39,583 nt of DNA from Pleurobrachia bachei (Eukaryota > Ctenophora > Tentaculata > Cydippida > Pleurobrachiidae): NCBI GenBank assembly GCA_000695325.1, contig AVPN01000013.1, forward strand, positions 54,769 through 94,351. The letters run 5' to 3'. The notes beneath the pieces were generated by a model. It did not search any database and was not told the origin of the DNA. It saw only the letters and a program-made list of their open reading frames with translations. The translations under genes were made by a program, and so were the position numbers. Shown one piece after another: positions 21,167-33,300 of this stretch. Position 1 is the stretch's first letter, and each line of letters opens with the position of its first letter.

Positions 21167-24100
21167 TTAAATAGCAAAACTCAGTCCCATAAATGATTTC
21201 ATAGCAAGGTATCTCCGTAGCTCTGATACCAACTGCTGTTCTTTTCTCATCAAACTAGCATAATCTACAAATATCTGCCAGTATTTCCGACCACACGCCT
21301 CCAACTTTGGCAGACGTTCCGCCATAATCTTCTGGTCACCATCTTGCTCAACCTGAATAATATACAAGTTAATTTGGATGGATTTTTTGTCTCCCCATTC
21401 TCTCTCTCATTCTTCTCCCTCCCCCGGAGTCTGCTCGCGGAAATACTCATTACTACCCCCTCTCTCTCTATGCTCATTAATCATGGGTCAAGACAATTGG
21501 TTCCCCTACTACATTATGCCGACCCCAGCTGCCTCCGTCGTAGAGAGAGAGGGAGAGAGAGAGAGAGAGAGAGAGAACAACCACTCACAGGGAAATATTA
21601 TCCCTCGGTTATTATTTTCTCATAAATTCATAACCAGTAGCCCACCGGCCAGCTAATTACTTATTTATGAGCAGAGGTATTTATCTGACAGCAGTTACTA
21701 CTATACTCTCCCATAAAATAATGACATTCTATCAAGAATCAAGTTGCATTACTCCTTTTCTCTCTCGAACCTCCCCCACCCCGGCCCCTAGACACTCTCC
21801 CTATGGTATATCCCCTCCCTTGACCCCCTGCAGGGAGACCATCCCTCTATCCCCTCCCAAGACCTCTCTCTCCAACCCCTTTTAAAAGATCCTCTCTCTA
21901 CTTACCAACCACCGAAGGATCATACAGAAATGTCCCATATTCTTGCCCAGGTGATCGTAAGCCAGGCTCCAATCTTCCTCCTTCAGCAGCCCACTCTCCA
22001 CAGCTCTCTCAAACTCCTGTACTCCAGCCTCCATCCTCACTAGACCATGCTCCAAAAGGTACCTCCTGTTCTGGGTATGGGTGGTAGCTACAGCAGCCAG
22101 CCAGAGCATGTTACCCCGCTCCCCCAGCGAGTTGATATAGGTCAGCATGAGGGTGTGCTCCCAGGTCCGGTCCTCGTACTGGTGAAGTGGGGGCATGGGC
22201 CACTCGTTCAGCTTGATGGCGGGGTATTTGTCAACAACCTGGGGAGGGAGGGTGAGCTGGGTAGTGTTAGTTGGGAATAAACAACCTGGGGAGGGAGGGT
22301 GAGCTGGGTAGTGTTAGTTGGGAATAAACAACCTGGGGAGGGAGGGTGAGCTGGGTAGTGTTAGTTGGGAATAAACAACCTGGGGAGGGAGGGTGAGCTG
22401 GGTAGTGTTAGTTGGGAATAAACAACCTGGGGAGGGAGGGTGAGCTGGGTAGTGTTAGTTGGGAATAAACAACCTGGGGAGGGAGGGTGAGCTGGGTAGT
22501 GTTAGTTGGGAATAAACAACCTGGGGAGGGAGGGTGAGCTGGGTAGTGNNNNNNNNNNNNNNNNNNNNNNNNNNNNNNNNNNNNNNNNNNNNNNNNNNNN
22601 NNNNNNNNNNNNNNNNNNNNNNNNNNNNNNNNNNNNNNNNNNNNNNNNNNNNNNNNNNNNNNNNNNNNNNNNNNNNNNNNNNNNNNNNNNNNNNNNNNNN
22701 NNNNNNNNNNNNNNNNNNNNNNNNNNNNNNNNNNNNNNNNNNNNNNNNNNNNNNNNNNNNNNNNNNNNNNNNAATTTGAATTAGTTGCAGATACCGAATC
22801 ACTTCACCGATTCGTCTCTCGTATCCCATACCTAATTAGCCTGTCACAGCATAGAAATAAATATATTTCTGGCTGCTTGCAGCCGTAAATAGCAGCGATA
22901 AATTGCAGCGATAAATTGCAGCGATAAATTGCAGCCACTAATAGCAGCCATAAATTGCAGCCATTAATTGCAGCCATTAATTCACTGCAGCCATTAATTC
23001 ACTGCAGCCATTAATTCACTGCAGCCATTAATTCACTGCAGCCATTAATTGCAGCCATTAATTCACTGTCGAGCAACTGTGCACCTGCCAACTCTCGAGC
23101 GTCAATGCAAATTCCAAACTGAGAAGAAGGAGGGTTTCGGTGTTTCTACCGACAGTGTGGAACTCCTTACCTTTGGACCTGAGATCTGTACACACTGCAC
23201 CCCATTGAGTTGTTCAAATCTAAGTTGAAGACCCGACTTTTCCTTGAAGCGTTTCCTCCTGCCTCTCTCCCGTTGTGGCGTCTGAGTTGTTCACTGGACT
23301 CCCCATCTGTCAGTAGGCGGTCTTTAGGCATACTCAACACTGCACTTAGGGCTTTTTTATCAGTATTGTTGAGCTGCTGATAAGTGTGGGCTGTTGGCTT
23401 TGTTCCCTTTATTTAATAAAGTCTGTATTTTTTTTTCTGTATTTTTTTCTGTATTTTTTTTTGTGTTTTTTGAAAGTTATGTGACCAGTTATATCTTTTT
23501 AGTACATCTTCAATTAGGAGTTGAGTTTTTTCCAAAGTGATATATAAGGATCTTTTTAGCGTTAGGTATACCGCTCTGAAGCTCGTCAGTGTCAGGTAGA
23601 GTTTTACTTATCTGGCCCTGTCGTGTCTGTGGCGGTATACAAAACTTAATATTATTATTATTATTATTAACTATAGAGTTACCTCAACAGGGTTGCCGCC
23701 AGATTTCCGAATGAACTGTTTGCAGGTCCTTACTGGGATCATATAGAAATCCTCGTGGTGTGAAGTCTCATCCGATCTCACACTGTTACACACAAAAATA
23801 TTAAACTTATCAATATTCCTCTCCAGAAAAACAGCCAAATTGTACTGTCCAGTTTTCAGTCTGTCTGTTTTGTAGGGCCGGTAAACCCCTGGTATGTCTA
23901 CACCGGTGAATGTCGTAGGGGCCAGGACATCTCTGAACCAATCGGCTGCCATGAACTGCATGTCCAGGACCCGCACATCAGGTCTGATCTGTTCACAGAT
24001 GGTGTGATATCTGAACACGTTAGTAGGGAGATCACCCCCGGTCAGCATTAGACTGTTAGGAGGCAGGATGGGTAGGATAGAGTTGGCGTAGTGGAGAGAG

Positions 24101-25413
24101 TAAAGGTTATCTGATTCATTGTTCTCTGCGTAGTTCTTCTGGACCTGCACCGAGATAAGGGCAACAGCCAGTACAAGTTGAAATCCTTTGTTACTGAAAA
24201 TCCAGTGGACCCGATCAGCGAGAAATAGGAGCAGTTTACAGAGACCAACCCCCGCTACCACGATAAGTCCAACACTGGGCTGCATCCAGAATCTCTCCAG
24301 CACACCCCTACTTAGTCCATCACCCTCACTCAGGTCAATATTGGCCAGGGTACAAAATACTGCGAAGTAGCAGGCCAGCATACTGAGAATAACACACAGC
24401 ACCCTTTTAGGGAGAGAGGCAGAGTTTCTGAGGGCCGTGGCGACCAAAAACACGGCACAACACCACGTTCCAAGGGAGAGTTCTGTTGTCGAATCCCGGA
24501 AAAAAGCTGCGAAGTTCTGGAAAAATGTGCTCTTGCTAGTACCCGCCACGAGGACAAAAGAACTCCCGTAATCGAGACGCAGCATGTGTCGGACAAGGTT
24601 GTGAAAGGAACTGAAATCGCCCCAGGTGACTCGAGGGGTAACGAGGAGGTTGGATAGAGGCATCTGGAGGTACCATGACATTCCCGCCAGACCACAGAGT
24701 GAGATCCTCACCGCATCAGCTATACCGTGCTTCTCTGTGATAAGTGTTCTGTAGGCCACACGCAGGGCAAAGGGAGCAATGTATAGGACTGATGTGTGCT
24801 GGTTAGAAAGGGAGAGACCACTCACCAAAGCAGATATTTTAGCTTGCCGGTACACCTCACTTCGCTCTACTGCGGCCTCGAAATAGTACGCTCGTAGCAT
24901 CAGGAGAGCACAGAAAAAGTTGTTGAGAGAGAAAATCTCACCCTGAATTGACCACATCCAGAAGAGCCGAGAAAATCCAATCCAGCAGGCTGTCAGTAGC
25001 CCTACAATACTGTTTCTTCCAATCTTACTGACAAGTTGGAAAATAACAAGATTAAACAACGCCCCGAACAGTACCGACAAGAGGTTAATCCGCCAGGCAG
25101 GGGAGCCAAATGGTATCAAATTAATGGCCGCATAGCACAATGTTGTAAAAAGGGGGTACCCAGGAGGGTGGGATACCCCAAAGTCTATACTGGTGACCAT
25201 GAATTCCCCACTATCCCCCATGGGCAAACCAGGATACATTGTGAGACAATACACTCCACATGATAGCAGGAATACAACGGCTCCTAGGATAGTGTTCTCT
25301 GTATCTGTTGTCACGCTGGCATCCTCTGGTATACTGCAGACGGTGTTCTCTGAGTCTCTGTTGGTAGCGGATGAAGGTCGGGATTTTTTAGGTTTTTTAT
25401 CCTTGGCCACCAT
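21167..25413 (-). CDS. TMEM260: TMEM260-type protein O-mannosyltransferase, three exons
   Basis: Minus-strand exons are 25413-23683, 22238-21906 and 21352-21167, giving 2250 nt and 749 aa (human about 707). The start MVAKDKKPKK has an ATCATGG context and precedes a low-complexity cytosolic leader. Helix 1 leads into YPGLPMGDSGEF (GDSGE at residues 66-70), then SHPPGYPLF (81-89), FWMWSIQGEIFSLNNFF and GLSLSNQHTSVLY. These are signature blocks of the DUF2723/TMEM260 family of GT-C-like multi-pass enzymes. The soluble C-terminal region starts near VVDKYPAIKLNEWPMPP and is helical, consistent with the TPR-like lumenal part. In vertebrates TMEM260 O-mannosylates IPT domains of plexins and the MET/RON receptors in the ER. 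Intron 1 is packed with minisatellites, an assembly gap and a LINE. Confidence 0.93.
21530..21590. repeat. GA microsatellite in TMEM260 intron 2
   Basis: AGAGAGAGAGGGAGAGAGAG-type run near 21541-21575, flanked by CT-rich sequence near 21455-21470 and 21755-21880. Simple repeat only. Confidence 0.8.
22233..22548 (-). repeat. 47-bp minisatellite containing a 3' splice site, running into a gap
   Basis: Seven units of 47 bp start at 22233, 22280, 22327, 22374, 22421, 22468 and 22515; the last runs into Ns. On the minus strand each unit carries CACCCTCCCTCCCCAG then GTTGTT, that is the pyrimidine tract, AG and first exon bases of TMEM260 exon 2. The unit nearest the exon supplies the real acceptor. 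The unit length is not a multiple of three, so use of one copy further out would shift the frame. Confidence 0.95.
22549..22772. other. Assembly gap (224 N)
   Basis: A run of N follows the seventh copy of the 47-bp minisatellite, so the true array length is unknown. Frames drawn through it are meaningless. Confidence 1.
22876..23068. repeat. GCAGCC-ATTAATT minisatellite
   Basis: Degenerate units of GCAGCGATAAATT (13 bp) near 22893-22935 change gradually to GCAGCCATTAATT and then to GCAGCCATTAATTCACT (17-18 bp), repeated about five times to 23068. It lies in TMEM260 intron 1, just upstream of the LINE remnant. Confidence 0.9.
23080..23670 (+). mobile_element. LINE (non-LTR retrotransposon) 3' end, copy B
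   Basis: A decayed reverse-transcriptase C-terminus reads VFLPTVWNSLPLDLRS at about 23138-23185, then in another frame PIELFKSKLKTRLFLEAF at about 23205-23258. The WNSLP...FKSKLKTRLF spacing is typical of the end of Jockey/CR1/L2-type ORF2. One frameshift separates the two parts. The 3' UTR shares GACCAGTTAT with copy A and ends in a hairpin (GTATACCGC 23566-23574 / GCGGTATAC 23632-23640) and a (TTA)n tail to 23670. It lies antisense in TMEM260 intron 1, its tail only about 12 bp from the exon 1 splice donor. Confidence 0.85.
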
Positions 25414-25642
25414 GATCTGACCTAGTATTAGAGTAAACACAGAATATTATCAGAACCAATTGGGAGAATAAAATAGTGAAGACCAACAGAGCAGGGTGTT
25501 AGTGAGGGATGGAAATGTTAATTGGGTCGGATGGTGTGGGTAAAGTAAACATCCAATCAAATATCAATCAACGGTAATAAAATACACTCATAATAATTAT
25601 AAATAGATCTCTAATTAACTCACATAATAATTACTACATCAA
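25414..25642. other. Short spacer, PGAP2 3' end to TMEM260 start
   Basis: About 230 bp, AT-rich. TMEM260's promoter and PGAP2's 3' UTR must overlap or abut here. No motif stands out. Confidence 0.5.
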
Positions 25643-26756
25643 TTATTCGATAGAAATAGTATAACCTCTCCAGTCGAGCGCATCACAGTGTGTCCAAAAC
25701 ATGATGTTTGAAAATATCATTATGAGTTCAAGTGCACCAAAAATAGTGTAAACCCCACTGATGCAGTACCAATCGTGCACTATGTAGGAAACAAAACACC
25801 CCAGGAAGGTTATGATATAAATTAGTGGGAAGTATACTGTCTGTCTGTTAATTAGTCCAGAACCCGTGACTCCGTTGTGTAACAATCTCGATACCGCGAA
25901 TATGTTGACAGTTGAGCAGAGGAAAAAGAGGCTGAATCCAAAGGCATGGAGAGGGAAGACTTCCGTGGAGGCAAACATCGTCAAGAGAAAGAGACCTGTG
26001 AGAACAGAATAAACGTTAAGGTGAAGAGTATTCATGAAAATTTCATGTACTAATGAATACATTATTAGGTACCCACCAAAAATTTCTAGACTCCGCAGAC
26101 AACTGAAAGCGAACACAAGTGCACCCTGTTTTTGAAACCGCTGGAGATTTTTGTAGAACATCCACACTGAGAGGGATCGCATGACACAGGAAACTCCTAC
26201 AAGTAGTCTCCAGATGTACCTGTGTACAATGACAGGTTAAAATGTAGTTTACAAAAAAAAAGATTTACAAGTTTACAAAAAAGATTCGACATACAATGTT
26301 CATAAAACAAATATATCACGTTCTCAGCTTGATGCTTCTACGTACTCATGAGTGAATGAGTACGTAGAATTTTAATCAATTTTATTTAATCTAATGGACA
26401 GTTAAAGCTGATTTTTATCGATTTATTGTGTAGAGTTACCTATTTTAAACTCTTTTCCTGAGTGAATGATAATGTAACAGTTTATTTCACTCGGAACGTT
26501 CTTTTAAGTTATCAACAGGGCAAATATTTACTATTTTGAATTATATTATTCCACAAAATCACCTTTGGGGTGTATAGTTGCCCACAGTAGATGAAAATGA
26601 GGGTAAGAGGTTCCAGACATGACACACAGTTGCAGTTGAGTCCTCAAATTCGTAGTACATTGTTATTCCGTAGCACAGAAGTGCCGCCAACGACACAATA
26701 TGGATATACCAGGTGGCCAATGCATGGTAAGGAAGTAGTTTACCGTCCAAATTCAT
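25643..26756 (-). CDS. PGAP2: Post-GPI attachment to proteins factor 2 (PGAP2/Frag1 family), three exons
   Basis: Minus-strand exons are 26756-26563, 26219-26077 and 25995-25643, giving 690 nt and 229 aa (human about 254). Exon 1 carries LATWYIHIVSLAALLCYGIT and the family block CHVWNLLPSFSSTVGNYTPQ. Exon 2 continues RYIWRLLVGVSCVMRSLSVW. Near the C-terminus YCISGVYTIFGALELIMIFS matches the human block [20 protein letters not shown]. Multiple hydrophobic helices fit a Golgi multi-pass protein. In vertebrates PGAP2 is needed for the fatty-acid remodelling of GPI anchors. The second intron is only about 81 bp (donor GTGGGT); removing it aligns EIFG directly with LFLLT as in homologues. Reading through it is open, so retention would be tolerated. 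Confidence 0.92.
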
Positions 26757-27273
26757 GTTAAACCCTGTACGTAGACCTCTGAAGCCGTTACCGGCGGAAT
26801 TCGTCGAGAAATATTCTCACAAATCTAAAATTTTCACATTTTTTATATTTTTACGCGCGTGATCCAACATAGCGTGCGCGGCGCGTTTGGCGGCGCTAAG
26901 ATAATCGAATGTCATACTTTGAAATACAAGAATCCAAGATGGCCGTTTTTCAGTTTTTTTCTTTTCTTCGTTTTCGGTTGGCATGTTAAAACAACCCCGA
27001 GTCCCCCGGCACAAGAAGGGACAAGCAGTGAATTATATTTATTAATATCAGGCTTTGGGACTCGGGTATGGGTTGCTTTACGCCAAGTCTTGAGACTTGA
27101 CTCTTGGCCCTTGGGGTCAGGGGTTGAGGGGTGCTGTGGCCTGTGGGGGAGTGAGGGTGAGACTAAGTTTTATATTGACTTTTGTGATTAAACTTCAAAC
27201 TTAGAACTACGATACCACAATCATTTACATTTTACTCATTTACAAGCGTACTGAATATTTCATCGCTAATAGG
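26757..27273. promoter_or_regulatory. Divergent promoter region, PGAP2 (-) / CPSF1 (+), with YY1-like site
   Basis: The two start codons are 517 bp apart. A CG-rich patch (GCGTGCGCGGCGCG, about 26870-26885) lies close to CAAGATGGC at 26935-26943, the core of the YY1 site often placed at TSSs of housekeeping genes. The same arrangement (GC patch, spacer, CAAGATGGC at 28783-28791) is kept in the duplicated upstream copy. An AG at 27271-27272 just before ATG could be the acceptor of a 5' UTR intron. Function is inferred from motif and position only. Confidence 0.5.
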
Positions 27274-30200
27274 ATGGTTTTTGGGGTTTACAGACTAAAC
27301 CATCCGCCTACCTCAGTGGATCACTGCTGTCACTGTAACTTCATCAACGCAAAAGAACCGAATCTTATCGTTGCGGGTGGTAGTTTGTTGAGAGTATTCC
27401 GTTATGTACCGATACAAGAGGAGGGACAAATACGACATCGGCTAGAACAGGTAGGCAGTCAATACACCTTGAATGCAAATTCCTTTCAGTTTCCTGTGTG
27501 ATCATTGCGTTATCAAGTTTAATAAAAACACGTTCAGGTACTGAGCTACAATTTGTATGGGATGATCAGTTCAATGGCGACTGCAAAGTACCCAGGTAAC
27601 AAGAGACATTCCCTCCTGATTGCTGTCGGAGAGGCTCAGTTGGCTGTGGTGGACTATGACCCTTCCTCACATGCCATTAAAACTCGCATGTTGTACAACT
27701 ATGAACAGGATGATCAGAGAACAATGTTTCTACAGCAGAGCTTCCAGCCTCAGGTATGATAATAATACCAGATATACTGTGATGTGGTGATATTACTTAA
27801 ACCAGTTCCAATATACAATGTATATTATACATATCACGTTGCATGTTTTACTAAAGATCCAATTATCATGTGTTAACACTCTGTACACAGGTTCGTGTGG
27901 ATGCAAAGAATCGTAGTGCGGCCATGCTGATCTACGGATCTCGACTTGTTGTGATTCCCCTGATAAAGGCAACCAAGAACATGGCTGATTCTGCTTGTCA
28001 GAGGTAGGTGGAACTTGTCCGAGCCTCTCTCTTCTGTAATGTACAGAAGGATTGTGTGATGTGATATATAATTCTCTCACTCGGCTCTTATCTGTAAACT
28101 GCTGAGTGCTGAAACACTGCTGACACACTGTAACTCCCCCTCTAGTTACGTGGTCGATTTGAAGGCGTTGGATGAGAAGGTAAATAACGTAAAGGATTTC
28201 CAATTTCTCCACGGCTACAGCGAGCCCACAATTCTACTGCTCTACGAGCCATTGAGGACCTGGCCTGGCAGAGTGGCGGTCAGGCGTGATACCTGCTCAA
28301 TTGTGGCAATAGCACTGAATATTAGGGATCGAGTTCATCCTATTATCTGGTCTCAGAACAACCTCCCATTTGATAGTCTCTACGTGCTACCCATCCCAAA
28401 ACCAACCGGAGGTATGAAAATACACAACTTCAAATTGTGCAAATTAAACAGGTTGAACCATAATAAATAATGTTCTATATTTTCACAGGTGTGCTTGTGT
28501 TTGCTGTTAACTCCCTCATGTACCTGAATCAGTCAGTACCACCGTTTGGGATAATGCTCAACTCACTGGCATGTCAAAGGAGTTGAAAACGCGCGCGCTA
28601 GGGACCTGCAGCGCATGTCAAGATAAGGCAGCGCTTTTCAAAGAGAAATCAAGATTTCTTTGAAAAAAAGAAGACTCGAACAGATCAAACATTTTCATAT
28701 TTTCTAGATTTTTGCGCGCGCGTGCGCGGCGCGTTTGGCGGCGCAAAGATAATCGAATTTCAAACTTTGAAATATCAGAATCCAAGATGGCCGTTTTTCA
28801 ATTTTTCTTTTTTTCGTTGGCATGTTTGAAACCCGAGTCCCCTTGCATGCATCGTCACGAGAAGGGACACACATTCTATGATATTTTAATAATATCAGGC
28901 TTTGGGACTTAGGTATTGATTACTTTACCTCCAAACTTGGGTCTTGGTCCTTTGGGCGGGGTGAGCTGTGGCCTGTGCCCTGTGGTGGAGTGTTGATTGA
29001 AGACGAGACTAAGTTTTATATTGACTTTGTGATTAATCTTTAAATTTCCAATCCACCATTATTTATTCATTTCATCGCTAATAGGATGGTTTTTGGGGTT
29101 TACAGACTAAACCATCCACCTACCTCAGTGGATCACTGCTGCCACTGTAACTTCATCAACGCAAAAGAACCGAATCTTATCGTTGCGGGTGGTAGCTTGC
29201 TAAGAGTCTTCCGTTATGTACCGATACAAGAGGAGGGACAAATACGGCATCGGCTAGAACAGGTAGGCAGTCAATACACCGTTATAATGCCTTTCATTTT
29301 CCTGAGCAATGATTGTGTTATAAAATTTAATAAAAACACATTTAGGTGCTGAGCTACAATTTGTATGGGATGATCAGTTCAATGGCGACTGCAAAGTACC
29401 CTGGTAACAAGAGACATTCTCTCCTAATTGCTGTCGGAGAGGCTCAGCTGGCTGTGGTGGACTATGACCCCTCATCACATGCTATTAAAACTCGCATGTT
29501 GTACAACTATGAACAGGATGACCAGAGAACAATGTTTCTACAGCAGAGCTTCCAGCCCCAGGTATGATAACAATACTAGATATAGGGTGATGTGGTGATG
29601 TTACTAGTTCCAATATACCATGTTGCATGTTTTGCTAAAACCGGTGATGTTACTAAAAACAATCACTCTTGACAGGTCCGTGTGGATGCTAAGAACCGAA
29701 GTGCGGCAATGCTGATCTACGGATCTCGACTTGTTGTGATTCCCCTGATAAAGGCGACCAAGAACATGGCTGATTCTGCTTGCCAGAGGTAGGTTTAGTG
29801 TTTACCTTGTTCGACCCTCTCTCTTCTGTACAGGACTCAGGAGGGTTAGAACATAACAAGAGGATTGTGTGATGTGATATATTCTAACACACTGTAACAC
29901 TGTGTAACACACTGTACCCCCCTCTAGTTACGTGGTCGATTTGAAGGCGTTAGATGAGAAGGTAAACAACGTTAAGGATTTCCAATTTCTCCACGGCTAC
30001 AGCGAGCCCACTAGAGCCATTGAGGACCTGGCCTGGCAGAGTGGCGGTCAGGCGTGATACCTGCTCAATTGTGGCAATAGCACTGAATATTAGGGATCGA
30101 GTTCATCCTATTATCTGGTCTCAGAACAACCTCCCATTTGATAGTCTCTACGTGCTACCCATCCCAAAACCAACCGGAGGTATGAAAATACACAACTTCA

Positions 30201-30346
30201 AATTGTGCAAATTAAACAGGTTGAACCATAATAAATAATGTTCTATATTTTCACAGGTGTGCTTGTGTTTGCTGTTAACTCCCTCATGTACCTGAATCAG
30301 TCAGTACCACCGTTTGGGATAATGCTCAACTCACTGGCATGTCAAA
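26838..30346 (+). repeat. Tandem duplication of the CPSF1 promoter and exons 1-5
   Basis: Copy 1 (about 26838-28578) and copy 2 (about 28685-30346) both hold the GC patch, the YY1-like site and exons 1-5. Copy 2 exons are 29086-29262, 29346-29561, 29676-29788, 29928-30179 and 30257-30366. Exon differences that I compared are synonymous (for example GGTAGTTTGTTG against GGTAGCTTGCTA); introns differ by indels. From 28246 (=30014) to the end, 333 bp including a whole intron show no difference. Just before that seam copy 2 lacks a short stretch of exon 4 (ATTCTACTGCTCTAC region), shifting its frame to a stop. Copy 1 breaks off inside exon 5. Confidence 0.9.
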
Positions 30347-33300
30347 CTACTGACTTTCCTCTAGAGGTAGTATCTAATGAGTCATTGAGTAACTAACCCT
30401 AAGGTCCCTAAGTTCTTCAACACTTACGAACATGTTGTTGCTAGTTAATATCCCTCTCCCCAGGTTCAGCAGTGTAACATGGTACTAACACTGGACGATT
30501 CGCATGCTGCAATAATGGAAGGAGAAAGGGTGATATTATCCCTCAAATCGGGTGATATCTATCTGATCACGCTACTTAGTGATGGGATGCGGAGTATAAA
30601 ACAGTTTGACTGGAAGAAAGCAGCTACATCTGTTATCACTTCTTGCCTCTGCATGGCAGCCGGTAATAGTTAAATTCCCATTTCTCTCGGCCATTTTGTC
30701 GGTTTATTGTTTTTCTAAACTCTTGTGAGAGCCTCAGAGCATCCGCCCTCCTGATTTCTAACCCATTATTTTATTGCAGGTAGCTACATCTTCCTGGGTT
30801 CGAGGTTTGGTAACTCCATCCTTCTACACTACCAGGAACAGAGTAGTGTTGCTGCTAAATGTCTCGAGGAGTACGCTCACAAACGAACTAGGGTACATGG
30901 CAAAATGTGAACAAAATTTCTACCCCCCCCTCCATGATTACTGCTCAATTCTGCTAAGCTAAAGTTCTAACCCACCCCTCGCAGTACGAAGAGGACGAGG
31001 TAGATAGAGAGTTGTACGGGTGTACTGATTCCCAACACGAGGCGAGGATAGCCACCTACTCCTTTGAGGTGACGGACAGTCTCATCAACTTCTCGCCAAT
31101 TACCCAAATGACAGTGGGAGAGTCGCCACATGTCAGTGAGGAATACCAGACCAAACATCACACTGATCTGGAGGTCGTTACCTGTAGTGGGTACGTGTGT
31201 TACCTGAGCTGATTCTTTGAAGTTGTGGTTCTAACTTTCAACAAAACATAGCTACCTCTGAATTGTTTGTTCTTGGTTGGTAGGTTTTGTTATTTTCTCG
31301 TGCTAAACATGAAACCCCCCTCCAAGGTACGGTAAAAATGGAGCCCTTTCAGTATTCCAGAACTCTATTAGACCTGTGATCAACTCAACATTTGATCTTC
31401 CTACCATCTACAACATGTGGACTATTAAACCTGTACAATCCACCCTCCATGATTTCCTGATCCTGGCAAAGGCTGACAGCACCCTAGTTCTACAGACCGG
31501 TACGTTGTTGTGACAAGTGAAACAAGGTTTTACTTGCCTTGTCACAAAACAAGGTTTTACATTCTACAGGGTACACCAAATGTTAAAACTAACAAGTTCT
31601 CCTCCTCATCCTGAACACGTGTCACATCTCTCTTTGGTTATCCTATAAAATCTCTCTTCCTTTCTCAGGGGAAGATATTTCGGAGCTTGAGGAGTCTGGT
31701 TTTGCCACCTCTGAGACTACCCTCTATGTGGGTAATATCCGGCACTATATAGTCCAAGTGTGCCCCAGGAGTGTGATGTTATTGGAGGAGGGGACCCTGC
31801 TTCACAAGGTTGAGTTACAGGAGACTATATCGGGGGCAAGCATCAGTGACCCGTTCGGGGTGTTGGTCCTTAGTTCGGGGGTAGTTAAGTTGCTAGGGGT
31901 GGTTGTTACTAAGGAGGGGAAGGCACAACTCGTCCTGTCCGATACTCCATCCACTCATATTGTGTAAGTGATACGGGCGGGGTGTTGATTGTCATATTTG
32001 ATATTTTGATTGATATTTTCAGCTACTATACCCTGCATGACCTGACAAGGAGCTGAGAACTCCAAATACTGATATCTCTAACTCTCTCCCAATGTCTCGA
32101 GGAGTACGCTCACAAACGAACTAGGGTACATGGCAAAATGTGAACAAAATTTCTACCCCCCCCTCCATGATTACTGCTCAATTCTGCTAAGCTAAAGTTC
32201 TAACCCACCCCTCGCAGTACGAAGAGGACGAGGTAGATAGAGAGTTGTACGGGTGTACTGATTCCCAACACGAGGCGAGGATAGCCACCTACTCCTTTGA
32301 GGTGACGGACAGTCTCATCAACTTCTCGCCAATTACCCAAATGACAGTGGGAGAGTCGCCACATGTCAGTGAGGAATACCAGACCAAACATCACACTGAT
32401 CTGGAGGTCGTTACCTGTAGTGGGTACGTGTGTTACCTGAGCTGATTCTTTGAAGTTGTGGTTCTAACTTTCAACAAAACATAGCTACCTCTGAATTGTT
32501 TGTTCTTGGTTGGTAGGTTTTGTTATTTTCTCGTGCTAAACATGAAACCCCCCTCCAAGGTACGGTAAAAATGGAGCCCTTTCAGTATTCCAGAACTCTA
32601 TTAGACCTGTGATCAACTCAACATTTGATCTTCCTACCATCTACAACATGTGGACTATTAAACCTGTACAATCCACCCTCCATGATTTCCTGATCCTGGC
32701 AAAGGCTGACAGCACCCTAGTTCTACAGACCGGTACGTTGTTGTGACAAGTGAAACAAGGTTTTACTTGCCTTGTCACAAAACAAGGTTTTACATTCTAC
32801 AGGGTACACCAAATGTTAAAACTAACAAGTTCTCCTCCTCATCCTGAACACGTGTCACATCTCTCTTTGGTTATCCTATAAAATCTCTCTTCCTTTCTCA
32901 GGGGAAGATATTTCGGAGCTTGAGGAGTCTGGTTTTGCCACCTCTGAGACTACCCTCTATGTGGGTAATATCCGGCACTATATAGTCCAAGTGTGCCCCA
33001 GGAGTGTGATGTTATTGGAGGAGGGGACCCTGCTTCACAAGGTTGAGTTACAGGAGACTATATCGGGGGCAAGCATCAGTGACCCGTTCGGGGTGTTGGT
33101 CCTTAGTTCGGGGGTAGTTAAGTTGCTAGGGGTGGTTGTTACTAAGGAGGGGAAGGCACAACTCGTCCTGTCCGATACTCCATCCACTCATATTGTGTAA
33201 GTGATACGGGCGGGGTGTTGATTGTCATATTTGATATTTTGATTGATATTTTCAGCTACTATACCCTGCATGACCTGACAAGGAGCTGAGAACTCCAAAT

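Noticed and set aside
20486-21196. Small frames between RPP21 and TMEM260
   Set aside because: AT-rich, no family features, no splice support.
22455-22829. Frames crossing the N run
   Set aside because: They are extended by unknown bases; the real part is the 47-bp repeat.
32023-32055. Possible extra CPSF1 exon (CTACTATACCCTGCATGACC)
   Set aside because: It has an acceptor but ends in a TGA after ten codons; exon 11 at 33335 keeps frame and matches the family better.
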